Source: Streptomyces tendae
Lineage (GTDB): Bacteria > Actinomycetota > Actinomycetes > Streptomycetales > Streptomycetaceae
Direction of reading: 5' to 3'
Assembly: GCF_014650435.1 (NCBI RefSeq)
Contig: NZ_BMUY01000015.1
Location: 153,765-217,764, forward strand
Length of the DNA: 64,000 bases
Shown: positions 33,372 through 42,351 of the stretch, one piece after another
How the letters are laid out: each line of letters starts with the position of its first letter
Position numbering within the stretch: position 1 is the stretch's first letter
Translations under genes and position numbers: made by a program
Notes under the pieces: model-generated
Told to the model about the DNA's origin: nothing
The model's database searches: none
Seen by the model: only the letters and a program-made list of their open reading frames with translations

Positions 33372-35666
33372 ATGAAGAAGCCGCCCAGGGACGAACCCCG
33401 GGACGACCTGACCGTCACCCCGCCCAAGACCTGGGCCGCGGGCGTGCCCGCCGTGGTGCACGCACTGGAGTACTCCCTGGCGCAGACGTCCCCGAAGGAA
33501 ACCGCGGTGGACCTGCTGACCATGAACCAGGTCGACGGGATCGACTGCCCGGGCTGCGCCTGGGCGGACCCCGCACCCGGCCACCGCCACCGCAACGAGT
33601 ACTGCGAGAACGGCGCCAAGCACATCAACGACGAGGCGACGACACGGCGGATCACCGCAGACTTCTTCCGCGCGCACTCCGTCTCCGACCTGGCCGGGCG
33701 CTCCGACCTGTGGCTGAACCAGCAGGGGCGGCTGACCGAGCCGATGGTGAAGCGGCCCGGCTCCGACCACTACGAGCCGATCAGCTGGCGCGACGCCCTC
33801 GACCTGCTCGCCGGGGAACTGAAGGCGCTCGACAGCCCCGACGAGGCGGTCTTCTACACCTCGGGCCGGGTCAGCAACGAGGCCGCGTTCGTCCTGCAGC
33901 TCTTCGCCCGCGCCTACGGCACCAACAACCTGCCCGACTGCAGCAACATGTGCCACGAGTCGAGCGGCTTCGCCCTGCACGAGACCCTCGGCACCGGCAA
34001 GGGCACCGTCAGCCTCGACGACCTGCACCACGCGGACCTGATCTTCCTCGTGGGACAGAACCCCGGCACCAACCACCCGCGGCAGCTGTCCGCGCTGGAG
34101 CAGGCCAAGCGCAACGGCGCCCGCATCGTCGCCGTCAACCCGCTCCCGGAGGCGGGGCTGCTGCGGTTCAAGAACCCCCAGAAGGCCAGCGGGGTGATCG
34201 GCCAGGGCGTCCGGATCGCCGACCGGTTCCTGCACATCCGGCCCGGCGGCGACCTCGCCCTGTTCCAGGCGCTGAACCGGCTGCTCCTGGAGGCCGAGGA
34301 CGCCCGGCCCGGCACGGTCCTCGACCACGCGTTCATCCGCGACTGCACCAGCGGCTTCGAGGAGTTCGCCGAACACGCCCGGCAGGTCTCCTGGGACGAC
34401 GTGGTCGCCACCACCGGTCTGACCCGCGAGGAGATCGAGCGGGTCCGCGACGAGGTACTGCGCAGCAAGCGGGTCATCGTCTGCTGGGCGATGGGCATCA
34501 CCCAGCACAAACACGGCGTGCCCACCATCCGGGAGATCGTCAACTTCCTGCTGCTGCGCGGCAACCTCGGCAGGGCCGGAGCCGGCGCCTGCCCGGTGCG
34601 CGGCCACAGCAACGTCCAGGGCGATCGCACGATGGGCATCTGGGAGCAGATGCCGGACTCCTTCCTGGACGCCCTGCGCGACGAGTTCGGCTTCGACCCG
34701 CCGCGCGCCCACGGCCTGGACTCGGTGAACTCGATCAAGGCGATGCGGGAGGGCCGGATCAAGGTCTTCCTCGGTGTCGCGGGCAACTTCGTCCGGGCCG
34801 CCCCCGACAGCGCGGTCACCGAGGCGGCCATGCGGAGCTGCCGCCTCACCGCCCACGTCTCCACCAAGCTCAACGGATCCCACACCGTCTGCGGGCGCAC
34901 CGCGCTGATCCTGCCCACCCTCGGCCGCACCGAACGCGACCAGCAGGCCGGCGGCGAGCAGTTCGTCACGGTGGAGAACTCCATGAGCGAGGTGCACACC
35001 TCCCGGGGACGCCTCAAGCCGGCCTCACCCCTGCTGCTCAGCGAGGTCGCCATCCTGTGCCGGCTCGCCCGCCGCACCCTCGGCACCGGCCCCGGGAACG
35101 TGCCCTGGGAGGAGTTCGAGGCCGACTACAGCGCGATCCGCGACCGGATCTCCCGCATCGTGCCGGGCCTGCACGACTTCAACCGGCGCGTGGCACGCCC
35201 CGGTGGCATCCGGCTGCCCAACCCCGTCAACGAGGGTGTGTACCGCACCGCCACCAAAAAGGCCATGTTCACCCGCAACACCTGGCGGACGCCGGACGTG
35301 CCCGGGGGCCACCTGCTGCTGCAGACGCTGCGCTCCCACGACCAGTGGAACACCATCCCCTACACACTCAACGACCGCTACCGGGGCATCCACGGCAGCC
35401 GCCGGGTGGTCATGGTCAACCCGGAGGACCTCAGCGCCCTGTCCCTGAGCGAGGGGGACCGCGTCGACGTCGTCGGCGTGTGGCACGACGACACCGAGCG
35501 GCGGGCCGAGGGCTTCACAGTGGTCCCGTACCCCACGGCACGCGGTTCCGCCGCCGCGTACTACCCGGAGACACAGGTCCTGGTCCCGCTGGACAGCGTC
35601 GCCGACATCAGCAACCAGCCCACCTCCAAGGGCATCCTCGTCCGGCTGGAACGCGTGACACCGTAG
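33372..35666 (+). CDS. FdhF/YdeP-family molybdopterin oxidoreductase
   Basis: 764 residues. Near the N-terminus DCPGCAW (Cys59, Cys62) and the later YCENGAKH give a CxxC...C iron-sulfur site. The molybdenum-bis-MGD domain follows (VFYTSGRVSNEAAF, CSNMCHESSGF, FLVGQNPGTNHPRQL, PVRGHSNVQGDRTMG), with a C-terminal dinucleotide-binding domain. YdeP is linked to acid resistance in E. coli, but the substrate is not established. No Tat signal, so cytosolic. It follows the SRPBCC gene by 63 nt and may belong to the same stress operon. A strong hairpin follows. Confidence 0.9.
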   Translation: MKKPPRDEPRDDLTVTPPKTWAAGVPAVVHALEYSLAQTSPKETAVDLLTMNQVDGIDCPGCAWADPAPGHRHRNEYCENGAKHINDEATTRRITADFFRAHSVSDLAGRSDLWLNQQGRLTEPMVKRPGSDHYEPISWRDALDLLAGELKALDSPDEAVFYTSGRVSNEAAFVLQLFARAYGTNNLPDCSNMCHESSGFALHETLGTGKGTVSLDDLHHADLIFLVGQNPGTNHPRQLSALEQAKRNGARIVAVNPLPEAGLLRFKNPQKASGVIGQGVRIADRFLHIRPGGDLALFQALNRLLLEAEDARPGTVLDHAFIRDCTSGFEEFAEHARQVSWDDVVATTGLTREEIERVRDEVLRSKRVIVCWAMGITQHKHGVPTIREIVNFLLLRGNLGRAGAGACPVRGHSNVQGDRTMGIWEQMPDSFLDALRDEFGFDPPRAHGLDSVNSIKAMREGRIKVFLGVAGNFVRAAPDSAVTEAAMRSCRLTAHVSTKLNGSHTVCGRTALILPTLGRTERDQQAGGEQFVTVENSMSEVHTSRGRLKPASPLLLSEVAILCRLARRTLGTGPGNVPWEEFEADYSAIRDRISRIVPGLHDFNRRVARPGGIRLPNPVNEGVYRTATKKAMFTRNTWRTPDVPGGHLLLQTLRSHDQWNTIPYTLNDRYRGIHGSRRVVMVNPEDLSALSLSEGDRVDVVGVWHDDTERRAEGFTVVPYPTARGSAAAYYPETQVLVPLDSVADISNQPTSKGILVRLERVTP

Positions 35667-35678
35667 CCGCATCGTGAG

Positions 35679-35718
35679 ACGGGCCCCGCCGCGGGAATGG
35701 CGGCCGGCGGGGCCCCGT
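35679..35718 (+). terminator. Hairpin terminator after the FdhF/YdeP gene
   Basis: Thirteen-base-pair stem with one bulge (35679-35691 with 35705-35718), ending 11 nt before the next start codon. Confidence 0.75.
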
Positions 35719-35729
35719 TGACACCTGTC

Positions 35730-36977
35730 ATGCCCGACTCTTCCCCACGGCCCACGGCCGGACGCATGCCGCTCGCCGTCTACATCCTCGGCCTGTCCGT
35801 CTTCGCCCTCGGCACCAGCGAGTTCATGCTCTCCGGACTGCTGCCGCCCATCGCCGACGACATGGACGTGTCGATCCCGCAAGCCGGGCTGCTGATATCG
35901 GCGTTCGCGATCGGCATGGTGGTCGGCGCGCCGCTGCTCGCCGTCGCGACCCTGCGCCTGCCCCGCAAGACCACGCTGGTCGCGCTGATCTCCGTGTTCG
36001 GCGTCGGCCAGGTCGCGGGCGCGCTCGCGACTAGCTACGAGGTCCTGTTCGTCTCGCGGGTCGTCAGCGCCCTCGCCTGCGCCGGCTTCTGGGCGGTGGG
36101 CGCGGCCGTGGCCATCGCGATGGTGCCGGTGACCGCGCGGGCCCGCGCGATGGCCGTGATGATCGGCGGACTGTCCATCGCCAACGTCCTCGGCGTCCCG
36201 GCCGGCGCCTTCCTCGGCGAGCACCTGGGGTGGCGGTCCGCGTTCTGGGCCGTGGGCGGCGCGTCCGCCGTCGCGCTCGTCGGCGTGGTGACCCTGATCC
36301 CCCGCATCCCGCCGACCGAGCGGCGGACCCGGCTGCGGGGCGAGCTGGCGATCTACCGGGACCGCCAGGTCTGGCTGTCCATCGTCGTGACCGCGCTCGC
36401 CGCCGGCGGCGTCTTCTGCGCCTTCTCCTACCTCGCCCCGCTGCTCACCGACGTCGCCGGTCTCGCGGACGGCTGGGTGCCCACCGTGCTGGCGCTGTTC
36501 GGCGTCGGTGCGCTCATCGGCACGATGATCGGCGGCCGGGTCGCCGACGCGCACCTGTTCGGCGTACTGCTCTCCGGCATCACCGCGTCGACGGTGCTGC
36601 TGGCCGCCCTCGCGCTGTTCGCCTCCAGCCCGGCCGTCGTGATCGTTCTGTCGCTGCTGCTCGGCGTCTCCGCGTTCTACACCGCACCCGCGCTCAACGC
36701 GCGCATGTTCAACGTCGCCGGGGCCGCGCCCACCCTCGCGGGCGCCACGACGACCGCCGCGTTCAACCTGGGCAACACCGGCGGTCCCTGGCTCGGCGGC
36801 ACGGTGATCGACGCGGACCTCGGGTACGAGGCCACCGCCTGGGCGGGCGGGGCGATGACCCTGGTCGCGATCGGCTTCGTCGCCGTCTCCCTGCGGCTGC
36901 ACAGCCGGTCGCGGGTGGTGGCGGGCGGCGGCCCGGCAACCGAGACCGCGAGCGTGGAGCGGACCCAGCGGGTGTGA
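35730..36977 (+). CDS. MFS drug exporter of the Cmx/CmlR chloramphenicol-efflux type
   Basis: 415 residues, 12 predicted helices. The start MPLAVYILGLSVFALGTSEF with SGLLPPIADDM and LLISAFAIGMVVGAPL is characteristic of Streptomyces chloramphenicol-resistance exporters (Cmx/CmrA group) and related arabinose/drug exporters. ATG 35730 is chosen; ATG 35766 (MPLAVYIL) is a credible alternative because the intervening residues are poor and neither has a clear ribosome site. Chloramphenicol as substrate is inferred from family only. Confidence 0.85.
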   Translation: MPDSSPRPTAGRMPLAVYILGLSVFALGTSEFMLSGLLPPIADDMDVSIPQAGLLISAFAIGMVVGAPLLAVATLRLPRKTTLVALISVFGVGQVAGALATSYEVLFVSRVVSALACAGFWAVGAAVAIAMVPVTARARAMAVMIGGLSIANVLGVPAGAFLGEHLGWRSAFWAVGGASAVALVGVVTLIPRIPPTERRTRLRGELAIYRDRQVWLSIVVTALAAGGVFCAFSYLAPLLTDVAGLADGWVPTVLALFGVGALIGTMIGGRVADAHLFGVLLSGITASTVLLAALALFASSPAVVIVLSLLLGVSAFYTAPALNARMFNVAGAAPTLAGATTTAAFNLGNTGGPWLGGTVIDADLGYEATAWAGGAMTLVAIGFVAVSLRLHSRSRVVAGGGPATETASVERTQRV

Positions 36978-36993
36978 CGCCGGGAGGCGGCCC

Positions 36994-38004
36994 TCACCGC
37001 GGCCGGGACCGCTCCGCGGCGGCCCCGGCACAGCGGCGGGCCAGCCCGGCGAACGCCTCCTCGAGGGCAGGCGGGCCGACGACCTCGATGTCGGTGTCGT
37101 AGAGGCAGAAGGCGGCGGCCAGCGAGGGCCACGACCAGGAGCCCGTCGTGAGCCGGCAGCGGTCGGGACCCAGTTCCTCGACGGTCCCGTCGGCGGCGTG
37201 CGGCGACACCGCGGAGGCGGGCAGGTGGAGTACCGCCGTTCCGCGGCAGGGCCAGTCCGCGGAGCCGTCGGAGCCACGGAACCTGCCGGTCAGGAAGGCG
37301 GCCACGTCCTCGCCCGGCAGTTCCCGCGGCGTGAAGCGCGGGCCGGTGGGCGTGCGCGGGGTGATCCGGTCGGCGCGGAAGACCCGCCAGTCCTCGCGGT
37401 CCAGGTCCCAGGCGACCAGGTACCAGCGCCCGCCCCGGGCGACGAGATGGTGCGGCTCCACCCGGCGCGGGGGCGGCACGGCCTCGGGCACGGTGTCCGC
37501 GGTGTCCACGGGGTGGGCCGGGGCGTGGTCGAAGCGCAGCACCTCGCGGGCCTGGACGGCGGCGCTGAGCGCCATCAGGACCCCGGTGTCCGCCTGGGGC
37601 TCGGGCCGGGGCGCCGACCGTGCGACGGAGGTGACCTGGAGGGCGTCGATCCGGTGCCGCAGCCGGGCCGGCATGACCTGGCGCAGGGTCGCCAGCGCCC
37701 GGGCCGCGCCGTCCTCGATCCCGGCGCCGGCGGCGGCCGCGGTGCGCAGCGCCACGGCGAGGGCGACCGCCTGCTCGTCGTCGAAGAGCAGCGGGGGCAA
37801 CTGCGTCCCGGCGTCCAGGCGGTAGCCGCCGTCCGGGCCCATCACAGCCCGCACGGGATAGCCCAGCTCACGGAGCCGGTCGACGTCGCGGCGCAGGGTG
37901 CGCGGGCTGACGTCCAGCCGCTCGGCCAGCACCGCACCGGGCCAGTCCCGGCGCGCCTGGAGCAGCGAGAGCAGGGACAGCAGCCGGGCCGAGGTCTTCT
38001 GCAT
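36994..38004 (-). CDS. YafY-type transcriptional regulator with WYL domain
   Basis: 336 residues: DeoR-like winged helix at about 1-60 (RLLSLLSLLQARRDW, RLDVSPRTLRRDVDRLRELG), a WYL ligand-sensing domain (GGRWYLVAWDLDREDWRVFRADRI region, about 190-240) and a C-terminal extension. Start options are ATG 38004, 38013 or 38025; MQKTSARLL at 38004 best matches the family. It diverges from the VOC gene, a common pairing in Streptomyces, so it probably controls that promoter. Confidence 0.88.
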   Translation of the reverse strand: MQKTSARLLSLLSLLQARRDWPGAVLAERLDVSPRTLRRDVDRLRELGYPVRAVMGPDGGYRLDAGTQLPPLLFDDEQAVALAVALRTAAAAGAGIEDGAARALATLRQVMPARLRHRIDALQVTSVARSAPRPEPQADTGVLMALSAAVQAREVLRFDHAPAHPVDTADTVPEAVPPPRRVEPHHLVARGGRWYLVAWDLDREDWRVFRADRITPRTPTGPRFTPRELPGEDVAAFLTGRFRGSDGSADWPCRGTAVLHLPASAVSPHAADGTVEELGPDRCRLTTGSWSWPSLAAAFCLYDTDIEVVGPPALEEAFAGLARRCAGAAAERSRPR

Positions 38005-38137
38005 GAGAACCATGCTGCCGCACATGGCGGCCACAACCTGACCGCTACCCGCAGCAGAGTGGGCACCGCGGAGCCGGACCGGCCCCGCGGCGGCCCGCTC
38101 CACCGGGCCGTCCCACCGCGATGGCAAGGAGCCAGTC

Positions 38138-38560
38138 GTGACCGCACAAGCCGTGACCCACCTGAACTTCCGTGGCGACGCCCGCGAGGCCCTCACCTTC
38201 TACCGGTCCGCGTTCGGCGGGGACCTGACCGTGGTGACGTACAAGGACGCCGGCAACGTCCAGGACCCCGCCGCGGCCGACCAGGTGATGTTCGGCCAGG
38301 TCGCCACCGCCGACGGCCTGCGCGTGATGGCCTACGACGTGCCGTCCGACCTGCCCTGGAACCAGGGCGAGAACGCCTTCTTCGTCTCGGTCCGGGGCGA
38401 GACCACCGACGAGATCACCGCCTACTGGGAGAAGCTGGCCGAGGGCGCGACCGTCCTGCGGCCGCTCGGCGCCGCGCAGTGGGCGCCGCTCTACGGCATG
38501 CTGCGGGACCGGTTCGGCGTCACCTGGGTCCTGGACGTCGTGAGCGAGTACAACGCGTGA
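38138..38560 (+). CDS. VOC-superfamily (PhnB-like) protein
   Basis: 140 residues, two beta-alpha-beta-beta-beta units (HLNFRGDAREALTFYRSAFG and the C-terminal YGMLRDRFGVTWVLDV). The PhnB-like group contains proteins of unclear function that resemble glyoxalase and bleomycin-resistance folds. GTG start with AAGGAG at good spacing. It overlaps the next gene by 4 nt and diverges from the WYL regulator, so it is probably induced when that regulator is inactive. Confidence 0.85.
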   Translation: MTAQAVTHLNFRGDAREALTFYRSAFGGDLTVVTYKDAGNVQDPAAADQVMFGQVATADGLRVMAYDVPSDLPWNQGENAFFVSVRGETTDEITAYWEKLAEGATVLRPLGAAQWAPLYGMLRDRFGVTWVLDVVSEYNA

Positions 38561-39657
38561 GCGTGCTCGACGCCCGGTCGCTGAACCGGGCGTCACTCGC
38601 CCGGCAGCTGCTCCTCGACCGCGCGGACCGCCCGGTCCTGGACGCCGTCGCGCACCTCGGCGGTATGCAGGCACAGGAGCCGCAGGAACCGTTCGTCGGA
38701 CTGTGGTCGAGGCTGCGCGACTTCGCACCGCGGGCGCTCGACGACCTGCTGACCGGGCGTCGGGTGGTACGCACCCACCTGATGCGCCGCACCGTCCACC
38801 TCGTCACCGCCGACGACGCACTGGCCTGGCGGTCGCGGCACGAGGCCATGCTGCGCGGACGCGTCCTGGGCACCTACCGCCGCGAACTCGAAGGGGTCGA
38901 CCTCGACGAGCTCGCGGCGGCGGGCCGGGCGGTCCTGGCCGACGGCGAGCCCCGCTCCATGGGCGACCTCGCGCGGGCCGTGGCCGGGCAGTGGCCGGAC
39001 GTGGGACCGCGGCCGCTCGGGGAGATGCTGGTCGCCGCACTGATCCCGACGGTGCAGCTGCCGCCGCGCGGGACCTGGCGAGTCAGGGCCGGGGTGCGCA
39101 ACGTCCCGGTCGCCCAGTGGCTGGGCCGCGCGGTCGACCCGCCGGCCCCGCCGGGCAGCGATCCGGTCGGTGCGGCACTCGTACGGCGCTACCTGGCCGC
39201 GTTCGGGCCGGCCGCCTCCGCGGACCTGCGCGCCTGGTGCGGGCTCGCCGGGCTGCCGGCCGCCGTCGCGGCGGTACGCGGGGAACTGGTCGCCTTCCGT
39301 GACGAGCGGGGCCGGGAACTGCTGGACCTGCCCGACGCGCCGCGACCCGACCCGGACATCCCCGCTCCCGTACGGTTCCTGCCGGCCTTCGACAACGCGG
39401 TCCTCGGCTACCAGGACCGCGGCCGCGTCATCGACGACGCACACCGCGGTCTCTCGGTCACCGGCGCCCGTTTCGTCCTCGTCGACGGCCGGGTCTCCGC
39501 GACCTGGACCGTCGAGGACGGCACGGTCACCGTCACCCCGCTGCGCCGGCTCGACCCGTCGGAGCGCGCCGAGGTGGCCGAGGAGGGCAGCGCCCTGGCG
39601 TCCTTCCTCTCCGAGGGCGGCAGCGACCGGGTCGGGGTCGGGGCGGCACCGCCCTGA
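38557..39657 (+). CDS. Winged-helix DNA-binding domain protein (HTH_42 / AlkZ-YcaQ-related)
   Basis: 366 residues. The start LNRASLARQLLLDRA followed by LGGMQAQEPQEPFVGLWSRL and VVRTHLMRRTVHLV is typical of the HTH_42 family, which includes the DNA-glycosylases AlkZ and YcaQ that unhook bulky adducts. The AlkZ QxQ catalytic motif corresponds here to MQAQEPQ, so glycosylase activity is possible. GTG start overlapping the VOC stop (GTGA), so it is translationally coupled. Confidence 0.82.
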   Translation: MSVLDARSLNRASLARQLLLDRADRPVLDAVAHLGGMQAQEPQEPFVGLWSRLRDFAPRALDDLLTGRRVVRTHLMRRTVHLVTADDALAWRSRHEAMLRGRVLGTYRRELEGVDLDELAAAGRAVLADGEPRSMGDLARAVAGQWPDVGPRPLGEMLVAALIPTVQLPPRGTWRVRAGVRNVPVAQWLGRAVDPPAPPGSDPVGAALVRRYLAAFGPAASADLRAWCGLAGLPAAVAAVRGELVAFRDERGRELLDLPDAPRPDPDIPAPVRFLPAFDNAVLGYQDRGRVIDDAHRGLSVTGARFVLVDGRVSATWTVEDGTVTVTPLRRLDPSERAEVAEEGSALASFLSEGGSDRVGVGAAPP

Positions 39658-39695
39658 GCGGCGGGCGACCCGGGCAGGACAGGGCGCCGCGGGTG

Positions 39696-40784
39696 TCACA
39701 CGCCGGGCACGACGTCCGCGACGACGCAGCTGACGTTGTCGGGACCGCCGGACCCGTTGGCGAGTGCCACCAGTTCGCGGACGGCCTGCCCGGGCTCCCC
39801 CGGGGCGGCGAGCACCCGGCGGAGCCCGTCGCTCGGCACCACCGTCGACAGGCCGTCGGAGCAGAGCAGGTAACGGTCACCGGGCCGGGCGTCCTGAAGA
39901 CGCATCTCGGCGGTGGCGTCGGCGCCCGGGCCCAGGGCCCGCACCAGCAGCGACCGCTGGGGGTGGGAGGCGGCCTCCTCCGGCGTGATGCGGCCCTCGT
40001 CGACCATCGACTGCACGACGGTGTGGTCGTGCGTGATCTGGAACAGCTCCCCGTCGCGCAGCAGGTAGACGCGCGAGTCGCCGACGTGGACGAGGCCGAG
40101 CTGCGACCCCGTCCAGAGCATCGCGGTGAGAGTCGTACCGGCCGCCTCCCGCGGGCCGGAACCGGTTCCTCCCACGGCGTCGTGCACGGCCCGCCCGGCC
40201 TCCTCCACGGCGTCCGCGAGGACGTTGAGGAGGCCGTCCGCCGGGACGCCGTCGGTCTCCAGCCGCCGCAGCGACGCGACGGCGGCGGCGCTGGCCGGGG
40301 CGCCGCCCGCGCCGAAGCCGTCGGCGACGGCCAGCAGGCCCGAACTCGCGTAGGCGGTGTCCTGGTTGCTCTCGCGGACCAGACCGGTGTCGGATGCGGC
40401 GGCGTAACGCAGGCTCAGGGCAGGGGCGGTGGGTGACATGGCGGGATCCCTCCGGGTGAGGTGGTCGATGAGGAAGGCGGCCAGGTCGCGCCGGGCGGCG
40501 GTGTCGGCCTCGGCCCGCGCCCAGAAGGCGCGGATCTCGCCGGCCGCCGCACCCGCGTCCAGCGAGCACACGTGCCGGATGTGGACCAGCGGCATCCCCA
40601 GGCGCCGCAGCCAGGCCACGAGCCGGGCCCGCTCCACCTGTTCCGGGGCGTAGCGGCGGTAGCCGGTGACCGGGTCGACGCGGGCGGGCGGCAGCAGGCC
40701 CAGCTCGTCGTAGAGGCGCAGCGCCTTCGGCGACAGCTGGGACGCCTTCGCGAACGCCCCTATGGTCAGCAACTCCGTGCCCAC
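39696..40784 (-). CDS. MerR-type DNA-binding domain fused to a PP2C phosphatase
   Basis: 362 residues: a MerR helix-turn-helix (about 1-70, LTIGAFAKASQLSPKALRLYDELG, quoted in part), a coiled linker, and from about residue 120 a PP2C Ser/Thr phosphatase. Metal-binding motifs are intact: ESNQDTAY, VADGFGAGG, VHVGDSRVYLLR, LLCSDGLS and GGPDNVSCVV. It may couple signal-dependent DNA binding to dephosphorylation of Ser/Thr kinase targets. The GTG at 40784 is chosen because AGGAGG lies 9 nt upstream; the GTG at 40793 is too close. Similar fusions exist in Streptomyces. Confidence 0.9.
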   Translation of the reverse strand: MGTELLTIGAFAKASQLSPKALRLYDELGLLPPARVDPVTGYRRYAPEQVERARLVAWLRRLGMPLVHIRHVCSLDAGAAAGEIRAFWARAEADTAARRDLAAFLIDHLTRRDPAMSPTAPALSLRYAAASDTGLVRESNQDTAYASSGLLAVADGFGAGGAPASAAAVASLRRLETDGVPADGLLNVLADAVEEAGRAVHDAVGGTGSGPREAAGTTLTAMLWTGSQLGLVHVGDSRVYLLRDGELFQITHDHTVVQSMVDEGRITPEEAASHPQRSLLVRALGPGADATAEMRLQDARPGDRYLLCSDGLSTVVPSDGLRRVLAAPGEPGQAVRELVALANGSGGPDNVSCVVADVVPGV

Positions 40785-40880
40785 GTGCCCCACTCCTCCT
40801 CGTACCGGGCCCGTCGCCCGGCGACACCGATGCTGCGGCCTGCCCCAAGGTGAAGGTCAACAGCCGTCGAGTCGTCTCGA

Positions 40881-40977
40881 GCCGTCAGCCGTCAGCCGTC
40901 AGCCGTCAGCCGTCAGCCATCACCCGTCACCGTCAGCCGTCACCCGTCACCCGTCACCCGGCACCCGTCAGCCGTCG
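40881..40977. repeat. Heptanucleotide tandem repeat (GCCGTCA/CCCGTCA)n
   Basis: Five perfect GCCGTCA units (40881-40915) followed by about nine degenerate units (GCCATCA, CCCGTCA, CCCGGCA) to 40977. It runs into the stop codon of the acyltransferase and lies about 100 nt upstream of the MerR-PP2C gene. Slippage could vary the spacing between genes or the C-terminus of the acyltransferase. Confidence 0.85.
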
Positions 40978-42236
40978 ACCGACGCGAGACGTGTGACGTC
41001 GACCGAGCCCTCCCCGGTTCTCGGCTGGGGGACGGCCGCCCACAGCGCGGCCAGCGCGGCGAAGGTGGCGACCAGGGCCACCGCCCCGGTGCGGCCCTTC
41101 GCCCAGCGGGCCCGGAACCGGACCGGATCCTCCACCAGGACCTTCGAGAGCCGGGCGAGCGCCACCGACACGGCGAGCAGCACCGCCGTACGGGGAGCGC
41201 CCGTGAGACCGAGCCGTTCCTCGCTCAGTACCAGGTACACGGGCCAGTGCCAGAGATACAGGCTGTAGGAGATCAGGCCGAGCCGACGCAGCGGTGCCGC
41301 CGCGAGGAACCGGCCGGCCGGTGTGCGCGGAGCCCGGGCGAGGAAGGCGACGAGCAGCGCGGCGGCCAGGGCGTGGAGGAAGAGCCCGCCGTGGAAGAGT
41401 GAGGGCGAGTTCTGGCCGTCGGCCACGACCCAGTACGCCCCGAGGCCGGCCCCCAGGACGAGGCTCCACCGGCCGGCCGCGCCTTCGCCGACGCGGGAGA
41501 CCAGGCGCGTGGCCGGCGCGGTGGCCGCCAGCGCTCCGAGGAGCAGGGAGAACGCGCGGGTGTCGGTGCCCTCGTAGACCCGGGTGGTGTCGGCCGGGGT
41601 GGTGAGGACGACCATCAGGACCAGGGACGCTACGGCTCCGGTCACGGCCACGACGGCCACGCGCCGTCCGGCGCCCCGGCCGCGGGCCACCAGACAGAGC
41701 ACCAGCGGCCACACCACGTAGAACTGCTCCTCGACCGCGATGCTCCACAGGTGACTGAAGACCCTGGTGTCCGCCGAGTCCCAGTAGCCCACCCGGTCGG
41801 CGACGAAGTGCCAGTTGGCGAGGTTCGCGGTCACCCACGGGCCGTCGTCGAGGGCGTAACGGAGCAGGTTCGGCGGGCCGACGGCCCACACCAGGAGCAG
41901 GGTGCCGGCGAGCACGACCGCGAGCGCGGGCAGCAACCGCCGGGCGCGCCGGCCCCAGAAGGCGAGGAGGTCGATCCGGCCGTCACGGGCCCGCGCCTCC
42001 GTCAGCAGCAGGCCGGTGATGAGGAAGCCGGACAGGACGAAGAAGAGGTCGACGCCGAGGAACCCGCCGTCGAAGTGACCGGCGTGGAAGAACAGCACGC
42101 CCAGGACGGCGAGGCCGCGCAGTCCGTCGAGCGGTGCGATGTGCCGACGCGGGGTGCCGGGCGCCGGGGAAGGGGCGGCGCGGGTGCCGTGGTGGGCGGG
42201 GGAGGGGGCGGCCGACAGGTGCGGGCGCAGGGGCAT
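40968..42236 (-). CDS. Membrane acyltransferase family 3 (OafA/YrhL-like)
   Basis: 422 residues with about ten membrane helices. The family start is clear: PLDGLRGLAVLGVLFFHAG with the conserved His, then FFVLSGFLITGLLL and HLWSIAVEEQFYVVWPL. It moves acyl groups across the membrane onto cell-surface glycans or other acceptors. ATG 42236 has GGAGA upstream; an upstream in-frame extension is low-complexity. The next gene upstream encodes an SGNH lipoprotein on the same strand; in OafA proteins an SGNH domain is often fused to this membrane domain, so the two probably work together. Confidence 0.9.
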   Translation of the reverse strand: MPLRPHLSAAPSPAHHGTRAAPSPAPGTPRRHIAPLDGLRGLAVLGVLFFHAGHFDGGFLGVDLFFVLSGFLITGLLLTEARARDGRIDLLAFWGRRARRLLPALAVVLAGTLLLVWAVGPPNLLRYALDDGPWVTANLANWHFVADRVGYWDSADTRVFSHLWSIAVEEQFYVVWPLVLCLVARGRGAGRRVAVVAVTGAVASLVLMVVLTTPADTTRVYEGTDTRAFSLLLGALAATAPATRLVSRVGEGAAGRWSLVLGAGLGAYWVVADGQNSPSLFHGGLFLHALAAALLVAFLARAPRTPAGRFLAAAPLRRLGLISYSLYLWHWPVYLVLSEERLGLTGAPRTAVLLAVSVALARLSKVLVEDPVRFRARWAKGRTGAVALVATFAALAALWAAVPQPRTGEGSVDVTRLASVDG

Positions 42237-42268
42237 GGGCTGGTCTCCGTGGAAGGGGCTGGGCGTTG

Positions 42269-42334
42269 CCGGCCCGTGAGCACCTCGAGGTGGGCTGGAC
42301 GTTCCCGGCCCGCGAGCACCTCGCGGTGGGCGGG
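42269..42334. repeat. Two 30-bp near-identical direct repeats, period 36 bp
   Basis: 42269-42298 and 42305-42334 match at 27 of 30 positions. The first copy holds a perfect palindrome CACCTCGAGGTG; the second CACCTCGCGGTG. They occupy most of the gap between the SGNH lipoprotein and the acyltransferase, just upstream of the latter. Could be a duplicated regulatory site. Confidence 0.7.
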
Positions 42335-42351
42335 CCGGGCTTCGCCGGGGG

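Noticed and set aside
40881..40977. Possible CRISPR array
   Set aside because: Units are 7 bp with no spacers; a simple tandem repeat. No cas genes are present.
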